Positions 1 through 5,325 of a stretch of 8,616 nt of DNA are shown piece by piece; the first letter of the stretch is position 1; each line of letters starts with the position of its first letter. Made by a program: the position numbers and the translations under genes. Origin of the DNA: Prochlorothrix sp035286285 (GTDB lineage Bacteria; Cyanobacteriota; Cyanobacteriia; Prochlorotrichales; Prochlorotrichaceae); contig JAYKJG010000281.1 in the NCBI GenBank assembly GCA_035286285.1, positions 1 through 8,616 on the forward strand, in the 5' to 3' direction. The notes below the pieces were generated by a model. It did not search any database. It was not told the origin of the DNA and worked only from the letters and a program-made list of their open reading frames with translations.

Positions 1-74
1 TTTGAGCCAGGTTAGGGGCTGGTAGGGGTGAGGTGTCAGGAAATTCTTGCAGCCCGATCGCAAATCCTGTATTG

Positions 75-115
75 TATAAGATTGTTGCAAACCCCCCCGG
101 ACTGCAATTAATACT
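75..115 (+). promoter_or_regulatory. Possible promoter region of psrp3
   Basis: Two weak sigma70-like possibilities lie between the window start and the psrp3 ATG. One is TATAAG at 75-80, a good -10 match but without a -35 at normal distance (TTGCAG at 47-52 is 22 bases away). The other is TTGCAA at 85-90 followed after 18 bases by TAATAC at 109-114, which would give a very short leader. Neither is decisive. No Shine-Dalgarno sequence is visible before the ATG at 133. Confidence 0.25.
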
Positions 116-132
116 GTCGAGTTGGTAGCAAG

Positions 133-462
133 ATGTCTGAAGCAAGCACCGAGGTCGCCATTGCGGCGCGGTTCGTCCTCAAAGTTTTATGGCTCGATAA
201 GGACGTGGCCCTCGCCGTTGACCAAGTGGTGGGCAAGGGCTTTAGCCCCCTCACCTGTTACTTTTTCTGGCCCCGCAACGATGCCTGGGAGCAACTGAAA
301 ACAGAATTGGAAGGCAAGCGCTGGATCACTGAAGTAGAGCGCATTGAACTCCTCAACAAAGCCACTGAAGTGATCAACTACTGGCAAGAAGAGGGACGGC
401 GACGGCCCATGTCTGAGGCCCAAGCCAAGTTCCCCGAAGTGATCTTCACCGGTAGTGCATAA
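133..462 (+). CDS. psrp3: 30S ribosomal protein PSRP-3 (Ycf65 family)
   Basis: Small-subunit ribosomal protein of cyanobacteria and plastids (plastid-specific ribosomal protein 3, Ycf65), expected to act in the 30S ribosome. The 109-residue product shows the family core: FVLKVLWLDKDVALAVDQV at about residues 14-32, then SPLTCYFFWPRNDAWEQL at about 38-55, and a helical C-terminal part containing EVINYWQEEGRRRPMSE. The length is normal for the family. The ATG at 133 gives the usual short N-terminal extension before the core, and no Shine-Dalgarno is evident, as is common in cyanobacteria. The gene is monocistronic by appearance: an intrinsic terminator lies about 110 bases past the stop. I recognise the family from sequence memory; the role is established for the family and not shown by this sequence. 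Confidence 0.93.
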   Translation: MSEASTEVAIAARFVLKVLWLDKDVALAVDQVVGKGFSPLTCYFFWPRNDAWEQLKTELEGKRWITEVERIELLNKATEVINYWQEEGRRRPMSEAQAKFPEVIFTGSA

Positions 463-470
463 CGGCAACG

Positions 471-482
471 GCTCTACAGAGC
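471..482 (+). repeat. Small hairpin after psrp3 stop
   Basis: GCTCT AC AGAGC forms a perfect 5-bp stem with a 2-base loop, nine bases after the psrp3 stop. No T-run follows, so it is unlikely to terminate transcription by itself. It could protect the mRNA 3' end. Confidence 0.3.
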
Positions 483-572
483 GTTCTGGGTTCGGGGAGG
501 TTGCCAACTGGTTGCTAAGCCCACCCCATCCCTCAAAATTCCAAAAATCGGGCTAATTCCAATCGCCCCTGG

Positions 573-608
573 CTCGACTGCCCCCTCGGAGGTAGTCGAG
601 TTTTTTTT
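573..608 (+). terminator. Rho-independent terminator of psrp3
   Basis: CTCGACT (573-579) pairs exactly with AGTCGAG (594-600). Further pairing is possible inside, between the CCCC run and GGAGG around a TCGG turn. Eight T residues (601-608) follow directly on the plus strand. This is a textbook intrinsic terminator for transcription coming from psrp3. Confidence 0.88.
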
Positions 609-708
609 GAAGACGATCGTCAAAGCGTGAGCGCCCCCAAGGCCACCCCCAAGGCCACCCCAAAATCTCAGCCATTGCCCACGGCCATTCCCGAAGACGA
701 TCGTCAAA
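609..708. repeat. 16-bp direct repeats with GACGATCGTC palindromes
   Basis: GAAGACGATCGTCAAA occurs identically at 609-624 and 693-708. Each copy contains the perfect 10-bp palindrome GACGATCGTC. Between them a 12-bp unit, CCCCCAAGGCCA, is repeated head to tail (about 633-657). A third related inverted repeat, CGATC-GTCAT-GATCG, follows at about 710-724. The set lies between the psrp3 terminator and the adaptor gene, so it may be an operator region. CGATCG-containing words are generally over-represented in cyanobacteria, which lowers the weight of the palindrome alone. Confidence 0.5.
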
Positions 709-733
709 TCCGATCGTCATGATCGTAAAATGT

Positions 734-755
734 AAAGAAATGCAAAAGAAATGCA
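734..755. repeat. 11-bp tandem direct repeat
   Basis: AAAGAAATGCA occurs twice without a gap (734-744 and 745-755) in the A-rich stretch upstream of the adaptor gene. The period is close to one helical turn, as for paired activator sites, but the repeat could equally be slippage. Confidence 0.4.
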
Positions 756-959
756 ACAATCGGGACGGTGCCAGGGGCATTTCACCTTTGCCGAGTTAGC
801 CCCTTGGAACTGGGATGCTCCCGGCCCTCCCAGTCCCTGACCTACCGTACCCCCCCGCAACCGCATCCCTTTGCCCCCCGCCGCCCAGCCTCGAACGATC
901 GCACCTCCGCCCCTCGATCGACGCTGACCCTCTGCCCTAGCCGCTCACTTGTGCCCACC

Positions 960-2300
960 ATGACCCAAGACTTCTCCTCTCCTACCTCCTCTGTCCCTGC
1001 CCCCGCTGCTGCTACCCCGACCGCCCTCGATCGTCTCCCCGCTTCCGCCGATCCAGATGCCCTCGCTCCCCCTGCTGCGTCCCTCCCTTGGCGGCTAGGG
1101 GCGATCGTCCTCGGCGGTGCAGTCCTCATTGGTGGCCTCACCTTCGGTCTCCGGCAAAGCACAGCCCCCACCGCTGACCCCCAGACCCCCGCTGCCCTCA
1201 GTCCCTCCAACCTCCGCGCCGTCACCCTTGCCACCGTCCAGCCCCAGGCCATCACCCGCCGCCTAGACACCACCGGCACCGTTCGCGCCTATGACCTGCT
1301 GCCCATTCTCGCCCAGGCCGGAAACCTCCAAATTCAAGAGGTACGGGTGGATGAAGGGGCTGTTGTGCAGCCCGGACAGGTGTTAGCAGTGCTGGATGAC
1401 TCCGTGATGCGTGCCCAGATTCAACAGGCGGAGTCCCAGAAGGTCGCGGCCCAAGCGGGCGTTCAGCAGCGGCAAGCGGCCCTTGTCCAAGCCCAGGCAA
1501 CGTTGGCCGAGGCCCAGAGCAATTTGGCCCGATTTGAAGCATTGGGGGATGCAGGGGCCATCAGCGCCCAGGAATTGGAGTCTCGCCGCACGACGGTTGC
1601 GACGGCTCAGGAAGGGGTACGGCTAGCCCAGGCCAACATTGTCAGCGCCCAAGCCGAGGTCCAAAGTCAGGAAGCCCGCATCAGTCAGCTTCGGATTCAG
1701 TTGGCCCAAACCCAAGTGCTGGCCCCCAGCGGCGGCATGATTGCGGAGCGGTTTGCCCGGATCGGCGACCTCAGTTCTGGCCAAAGTCCCCTGTTTTCGA
1801 TGATTCGCGATGGTCGCCTAGAGCTAGAAATTCCCCTACCAGAGACGCAACTACCCCAAATTAAGACCGGAACTGCGGTTCAAGTGCGATCGGACAGCGA
1901 TCCGGGCCTGCAACTTCAGGGAACGGTGCGGGAAATTGCGCCGCTGGTGAATCCCGAAACGCGCCAAGCCCGCATCAAGGTGGATTTGCCCGCCAGTGAA
2001 AAACTCCGTCCGGGTATGTTCCTGCGGGCTTCGATCGTGCTCGCCAGCCAAACCGGCCTCACCGTGCCGACGGGGGCTGTCATGACCCAGGCCGATGGGA
2101 CATCGGGGGTTTTTCGCTGGGTTGAGCCGGATCAGGTGCGGTTTCAGGCGGTGACCCTGGGTGAAGTGTTGGGGAACGGGGAGGGGGCACGGCTGGAGAT
2201 TGTGGCGGGGTTACAGGCGGGCGATCGGGTGGTTTTGGAGGGAGCGGCCTATGTTAAGGACGGCGATCGGGTCCAGGTCGTAGAGGCGATGACTCCCTGA
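960..2300 (+). CDS. RND efflux periplasmic adaptor (HlyD/MFP family)
   Basis: Membrane fusion protein that would bridge an inner-membrane RND pump to an outer-membrane channel. In the 446-residue product: a Pro/Ala-rich cytoplasmic head (1-42); one membrane anchor (about 46-64); the first half of the lipoyl-like domain with the VDEGAVVQPGQVLAVLDD motif (129-147); a long Ala/Gln-rich coiled-coil hairpin (about 150-250); the second lipoyl half (about 252-285, VLAPSGGMIAERF); a beta-barrel (about 286-362, with RPGMFLRASIVL); and a membrane-proximal domain (about 365-440). Length is normal. I chose the ATG at 960 because the frame upstream, open to 768, is C-rich and unlike the family. No Shine-Dalgarno is seen. 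No RND permease or outer-membrane factor lies in the window; the next gene is convergent. The substrate cannot be inferred. Confidence 0.88.
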   Translation: MTQDFSSPTSSVPAPAAATPTALDRLPASADPDALAPPAASLPWRLGAIVLGGAVLIGGLTFGLRQSTAPTADPQTPAALSPSNLRAVTLATVQPQAITRRLDTTGTVRAYDLLPILAQAGNLQIQEVRVDEGAVVQPGQVLAVLDDSVMRAQIQQAESQKVAAQAGVQQRQAALVQAQATLAEAQSNLARFEALGDAGAISAQELESRRTTVATAQEGVRLAQANIVSAQAEVQSQEARISQLRIQLAQTQVLAPSGGMIAERFARIGDLSSGQSPLFSMIRDGRLELEIPLPETQLPQIKTGTAVQVRSDSDPGLQLQGTVREIAPLVNPETRQARIKVDLPASEKLRPGMFLRASIVLASQTGLTVPTGAVMTQADGTSGVFRWVEPDQVRFQAVTLGEVLGNGEGARLEIVAGLQAGDRVVLEGAAYVKDGDRVQVVEAMTP

Positions 2301-2314
2301 GGCGATGACTCCCT
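2283..2314 (+). repeat. 16-bp tandem duplication across the adaptor stop
   Basis: GAGGCGATGACTCCCT is repeated exactly at 2283-2298 and 2299-2314. The TGA stop (2298-2300) is created at the junction. The second copy is followed by AG, so the unduplicated sequence would have ended in TAG after the same residues (E-A-M-T-P). The duplication therefore leaves the protein unchanged. Confidence 0.85.
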
Positions 2315-2383
2315 AGGGAATTCCCCCTTCGGTAGTGCCTCGCCCATCCGGATCGTCACAGCCAGATCCCCCCTCAAACGGCT

Positions 2384-2405
2384 CGTAGTGCGGACTTTAG
2401 TCCGC
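2384..2405. repeat. Dispersed-type palindromic hairpin
   Basis: GCGGACT (2390-2396), loop TT, AGTCCGC (2399-2405) is a perfect 7-bp inverted repeat preceded by CGTAGT. From memory, this CGTAGT + GGACTTTAGTCC layout resembles short palindromic repeats scattered in many cyanobacterial intergenic regions. It sits between the convergent adaptor and sugar permease genes, where it could help end transcription from either side, although no T-run follows. Confidence 0.5.
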
Positions 2406-2444
2406 CCCTTGGCAAACGTAAAATGCACCCTCGCGATGGCTCGT

Positions 2445-3332
2445 TTAAGGACTGAGGTTGGGATCATTGCCGCCTAGACTCAAGCGCAGGATCGAGAGGC
2501 TAAAAATCACCAAAAAGAGGACAAGGCCGATCGCGCAGCCGTAGCTAATCTCTAAATCCTTAATCGCCCGCTCATAGACATAGTAGACCACCGTTTTAGA
2601 GCTATTCAGCGGGCCACCGCTGGTCATGACATAGACTTCCTCAAAGACCTTGGTGGCTGAAATCGACGAAATCACCCCCACCAGCACCACATAGGGCCGC
2701 ATCAAGGGCACCGTAATATCCCAATGCTTGAGGAGACCGTCGGAGCCGTCGATCGCCGCCGCCTCGTACAAATCCTCCGGGATACTCTGAAGACCCGCCA
2801 GGTAAATCACCATGTAATAGCCCAAGCCCTTCCACACCGTCACCGCCATCACACTCCACAGGGCAAAGTTGGGATGGGTGAGCCAGGGAATGGCCTTGAA
2901 AGTTTCCCCAAAGATTAAACTGCCCCACTGGTTCAGCAGCCCATTCTCGGCATAGAGCCACTTCCAGGCAATCCCTGCCACCACCATCGAGATCACTACG
3001 GGGGTGTAGTAGGCAAGGCGAAACCAATTCATGCCCCGCAACCGCTGGTTGACCAAAATCGCCAACCCTAGGGGCAGGGCGACCAGCAGCGGCACGACAC
3101 CGACGAGATAGAGAAAGGTGTTGCCCAGCACTTTCCAAAAGGTTTTGTCCTGGAGCAGGGCGCGGAAGTTGGCGAGGCCAACCCATTGGGGGGCGCTGTT
3201 GAGGCGAACGCCATATTCCGTAAAGCTGAGGTAGAAAGCTTGGAGGGCGGGCCAAAAGACCGTTAGGCTCAGCACCAACAAGGCAGGCAATAGAAAGAGG
3301 TAGGGGGTAAAACTAAATTTCCGAGGGGCCAT
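2445..3332 (-). CDS. Carbohydrate ABC transporter permease (MalF/UgpA type)
   Basis: Inner-membrane subunit of a binding-protein-dependent sugar importer. Numbered from MAPRKFSFTPYLF, it has 295 residues and about six hydrophobic segments. The first is TPYLFLLPALLVLSLTVFWP. The cytoplasmic EAA loop EAAAIDGSDGLLKHWDITVP lies at about 190-209 and contacts the ATPase subunit. The family consensus EAAxxDG and the downstream P are intact. I chose the ATG at 3332 because the length then fits the family (about 290-300). An upstream ATG at 3386, 20 bases after the ferredoxin stop, would give 313 residues with a non-typical head; neither has a clear Shine-Dalgarno. It follows the ferredoxin gene on the same strand and may be co-transcribed. 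No second permease, binding protein or ATPase is present here. The sugar is unknown. Confidence 0.9.
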   Translation of the reverse strand: MAPRKFSFTPYLFLLPALLVLSLTVFWPALQAFYLSFTEYGVRLNSAPQWVGLANFRALLQDKTFWKVLGNTFLYLVGVVPLLVALPLGLAILVNQRLRGMNWFRLAYYTPVVISMVVAGIAWKWLYAENGLLNQWGSLIFGETFKAIPWLTHPNFALWSVMAVTVWKGLGYYMVIYLAGLQSIPEDLYEAAAIDGSDGLLKHWDITVPLMRPYVVLVGVISSISATKVFEEVYVMTSGGPLNSSKTVVYYVYERAIKDLEISYGCAIGLVLFLVIFSLSILRLSLGGNDPNLSP

Positions 3333-3406
3333 GGGTGCAGGGACAAGTAAGCCGGGATAGGGCAATCGTACAACCTGAGGACTCATCAAGGTACCCCAGG
3401 GGATGA

Positions 3407-3838
3407 CTACGACTGATCCTGGTTGCGCCGCTGCTGGGCCGCAAGGCCACCGCGATCGACCGGGAAACCGGCCACCGGAATCACCTGATATTTCCGCTCT
3501 GCTTCCAACTCTCGTAAATCCTTGTAGTTGACCCAATGAATACAGTCCACGGGGCAACTGTCGATCGCCTCTTGGATTAAATCCTCCGGATCGCCATTTT
3601 GGTTAATCACCCGCGATCGGCCCTGGTTTGGCTCAATATAAAAGGTATTGGTGGCCACATGGGCACAGTATTTGCAGCCAATACAGGTCAGTTCATCCAC
3701 ATAGACCCCCCGCTGGCGCAGACTTCCCCCCAGTTCCGGCTCTAGCCCCGATCGGGTTTGGCCCTGGCGCAGAGCACCGCCTAATTCGGGTTCTAGATTC
3801 GATCGGGCTGCATCATCAGGAGACAAATTTAAGGACAT
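3407..3838 (-). CDS. Bacterial-type ferredoxin, single [4Fe-4S] cluster
   Basis: Small electron carrier of 143 residues. The cluster site is CIGCKYC (Cys52, Cys55, Cys58) together with SCPVDCIHW (Cys95, with Cys99 as an extra cysteine), the pattern of monocluster 4Fe-4S ferredoxins. The core VYVDELTCIGCKYCAHVATN and the C-terminal YQVIPVAGFPVDRG resemble a ferredoxin-like family I recall from cyanobacteria, distinct from the plant-type [2Fe-2S] PetF. The N-terminus is odd: RSNLEPELGGALRQ (12-25) is repeated as RSGLEPELGGSLRQ (29-42), a 17-residue duplication. The ATG at 3838 has GAGG about 13 bases upstream. The gene lies 89 bases after endonuclease V and shortly before the sugar permease on the same strand. 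Redox partner unknown. Confidence 0.88.
   Translation of the reverse strand: MSLNLSPDDAARSNLEPELGGALRQGQTRSGLEPELGGSLRQRGVYVDELTCIGCKYCAHVATNTFYIEPNQGRSRVINQNGDPEDLIQEAIDSCPVDCIHWVNYKDLRELEAERKYQVIPVAGFPVDRGGLAAQQRRNQDQS
3713..3807 (-). repeat. 51-bp in-frame duplication inside the ferredoxin gene
   Basis: Segments 3713-3756 and 3764-3807 align with a 51-base offset, sharing CTGGCGCA at one end and GATCGGG at the other, with scattered, partly synonymous differences between. The protein consequence is two copies of a LEPELGG-x-LRQ motif. The divergence suggests an old duplication, not an assembly artefact. Confidence 0.75.
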
Positions 3839-3927
3839 CAGAACTCAAGCCTCAACGGTGCTGGATTAAGGAATGAATACTGACGAGTTTAGCATTGCCC
3901 TTTGCCCCTGGGGTTCAGGGCTGCTTG

Positions 3928-4431
3928 TCAAGGGAGATCTAAAGCTTGGCGGCACAGCCGATCGACCGCCTTCAGCAGCGTCGGCAGACGGTAGTTCCCG
4001 TGCATCTGTTGAACCCAACCTTGGGCCAGGGCCAACTCCACCCCCACCGCAGTCACATAAAGGGGGCGCTGACTGGCCCCACGATAGACCGCTGTGGCGG
4101 GATCGGTCTCTTGAAACGCAGACTTCGCCACCCCAATCACCGGAATCCGTTGCCCTAGATGCTGCCACAGATGCCACCCCAAACCGGGCTTCGCCTCAGT
4201 TCCCAAGGTCACATAGCCATCAACGATAATGCAGCCGATCGCCGCCGGAATGGTCTCCAGCAAAGCCAAAATACAGGGCAACTCCCGCTGATAGAACTGC
4301 CCCGGTACATAGGGAGCCACAGGGGCAATGGGGAGGGTATAGGTTGCGCTGGGGACAGCCTGGGACCAAGACCCAAACAGTACCCCAGCAGCTACGGCTT
4401 GGGGATCGCAATAATGGACATCGATCGCCAA
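3928..4431 (-). CDS. nfi: Endonuclease V family protein (deoxyinosine repair)
   Basis: Endonuclease V nicks DNA near deoxyinosine to start repair. The 167-residue product keeps the family landmarks known from E. coli Nfi: AIDVHY with the catalytic Asp (D4); APYVPGQFYQRE with the Tyr wedge (Y41) and catalytic Glu (E50); IIVDGYV with the third acidic residue (D71); IGVAKS (K103); and WVQQMHGNYRLP near the C-terminus. It is shorter than the E. coli enzyme (about 220) and the usual VDGxGxxHPR stretch is replaced by VDGYVTLGTEAKPG, so it is a divergent compact form. The start is uncertain. The frame is open back to a stop at 4498-4500 with no ATG or GTG. I use TTG 4431, which leaves the first motif right at the N-terminus; an ATT at 4467 overlaps the upstream gene's stop. 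Activity is inferred. Confidence 0.82.
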   Translation of the reverse strand: MAIDVHYCDPQAVAAGVLFGSWSQAVPSATYTLPIAPVAPYVPGQFYQRELPCILALLETIPAAIGCIIVDGYVTLGTEAKPGLGWHLWQHLGQRIPVIGVAKSAFQETDPATAVYRGASQRPLYVTAVGVELALAQGWVQQMHGNYRLPTLLKAVDRLCRQALDLP

Positions 4432-4462
4432 AAGTGCCCCCCGTGGATCTACAGCCTTGGCA

Positions 4463-4687
4463 TTAATAACTTTCGTCTGAGGTGACCAATCGCAGTTCTA
4501 AGAGGTGGTTGGCCTGGTTGAGGCGATCGGCAATTTCCTGCCGCTCTGTCAAATCCACCTCTAAATCGGCCAAGGCTTCCTGGACCGTCTGACGACAGGA
4601 GGCGCTCTCAGCCACATCGATCGCTAGGGGATCCTGGCCTTCCAACAACATCAAACAGGCTTCCAAGGTCGGGACAGAAATAGACAT
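4463..4687 (-). CDS. Small conserved-looking hypothetical protein
   Basis: I do not recognise this 74-residue protein. It starts MSISVPTLEACLMLLEGQD, is rich in Leu, Ala, Glu and Asp, and looks helical throughout, with no cysteine motif, signal peptide or membrane segment. The ATG at 4687 has GAGG about 11 bases upstream; a TTG at 4705 would add six residues. It ends 31 bases before the TTG start of the endonuclease V gene on the same strand, so the two are probably transcribed together. The close spacing and acceptable start context support a real gene, though its function is unknown. Confidence 0.62.
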   Translation of the reverse strand: MSISVPTLEACLMLLEGQDPLAIDVAESASCRQTVQEALADLEVDLTERQEIADRLNQANHLLELRLVTSDESY

Positions 4688-4796
4688 CGTTCTCAAACCT
4701 CGCAACAGGACGAAGAATCAATTCCCTTCATCTTGGCCTGGATTGGGCCGCAGGCGATCGGCCCTTAGGAAACCGTGTCACTTCTTCATAGTCCGT

Positions 4797-4838
4797 TACC
4801 CACCGTCTGTATACCCATACCCACCGTCTGTATACCCC
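4797..4838. repeat. Two tandem 21-bp repeats
   Basis: Two adjacent units with a 21-base period (4797-4817, 4818-4838) differ only at the last base. Each contains CCACCGTCTGTATACCC with the GTATAC palindrome. The spacing equals two helical turns, which would suit a pair of protein-binding sites upstream of the minus-strand small-protein gene. Slippage duplication is the simpler alternative. Confidence 0.6.
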
Positions 4839-4944
4839 CAGCCCTTGAAAGTTCGCCCGTCATGACCTTCATTCTGAATGACACCTAAAATTTTTTTCCC
4901 TCGTGTTCATTTAATCCAAGGGTGTGGTATTCTCAATTTCATCG

Positions 4945-5070
4945 AAAAACAAATTCTACAGCCCCAGCCCTAAGGCAGCGGTGACTGTAGGCCCCCTAAA
5001 CTGGCTGGAGCTTCGACGGTTTTATAATCTCAGCTTCGCCACCCTGCACTCCTCGGAGTGCTTTCGGTAG
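4945..5070. repeat. 126-bp structured repeat, copy 1
   Basis: This segment matches 5116-5241 at 123 of 126 positions. It contains the inverted repeat CTACAG...CTGTAG (about 4956-4990) and, near its right end, the perfect hairpin GCACTCC-TC-GGAGTGC. On the minus strand the frame NYGRNETRTLPKALRG... runs through the repeat to a TAG, followed by the CTACAG/CTGTAG stem. That layout could be the tail of a transposase or TnpB gene plus the element's end, but I cannot confirm this. A structured RNA or a MITE-like repeat are alternatives. Confidence 0.6.
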
Positions 5071-5115
5071 AGTTCTAGTCTCATTTCTACCGTAGTTGAG
5101 GGGATTCTAGTCTCA

Positions 5116-5241
5116 AAAAACAAATTCTACAGCCCCAGCCCTAAGGCAGCGGTGACTGTAGGCCCCCTAAACTGGCTGGAGCTTCGACGGTTTTATAATC
5201 TCAGCTTCGCCACCCTGCACTCCGGGGAGTGCTTGCGGTAG
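5116..5241. repeat. 126-bp structured repeat, copy 2
   Basis: Second copy, 171 bp downstream of the first in the same orientation. The three differences all fall in the last 22 bases. Two are in the 2-base loop of the GCACTCC/GGAGTGC hairpin (TC becomes GG), so the stem is kept; the third is T to G just after it. The sequence ATTCTAGTCTCA-like ahead of the copy also recurs in the spacer (TTCTAGTCTCA at about 5073 and 5105). It ends 84 bases before the ABC-2 permease start. Confidence 0.6.
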
Positions 5242-5325
5242 GAATTCTTTAACCCTTTCCTCCCGTATTGACAGAATTCCTTTGCCTTTTTTCAGACTTA
5301 CCTCTCTTCAACACAACTTCCACCC

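Larger units (their letters stand above)
4688..5325. other. 638-bp intergenic region with repeats
   Basis: This divergent gap separates the minus-strand group from the ABC-2 permease. It must hold the promoter(s) for the minus-strand small-protein/endonuclease V genes and for the permease. It contains a 21-bp tandem repeat (4797-4838), two 126-bp repeat copies (4945-5070 and 5116-5241), an 8-bp inverted repeat AGGAATTC/GAATTCCT (5240-5247 and 5274-5281) and an isolated TTGACA at 5268-5273 without a matching -10. I see no convincing protein gene of normal size. Confidence 0.7.

Noticed and set aside
768..959. N-terminal extension of the adaptor protein from ATG 768
   Set aside because: The 64 extra residues are Pro/Arg/Ser-rich, come from very C-rich DNA, resemble no signal or membrane segment, and precede an ATG (960) that gives the normal family length.
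842..1279. 145-codon open frame on the minus strand
   Set aside because: It lies opposite the adaptor gene and its upstream C-rich DNA; composition is Arg/Gly/Ala-rich with no recognisable domain, as expected for an antisense shadow of GC-rich coding sequence.
2641..3255. 204-codon open frame on the minus strand
   Set aside because: It is a shifted frame of the sugar permease, which has clear EAA-loop and membrane features in its own frame.
3333..3557. Long N-terminal extension of the sugar permease up to 3557
   Set aside because: It overlaps the end of the ferredoxin gene and encodes a Gly/Arg-rich non-family sequence; starts at 3332 or 3386 fit better.
3873..4229. 118-codon open frame on the plus strand
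   Set aside because: Opposite the endonuclease V gene; Pro/Ser-rich with no domain, so an antisense shadow.
4921..5070. Small plus-strand frame through repeat copy 1 (about 48 codons from GTG 4924)
   Set aside because: It is open in both copies but has no ribosome-binding site or recognisable domain, and is too short to support as a gene.
5268..5273. Perfect -35 box TTGACA before the ABC-2 permease
   Set aside because: No acceptable -10 hexamer is found 15-19 bases downstream, so I do not call a promoter.
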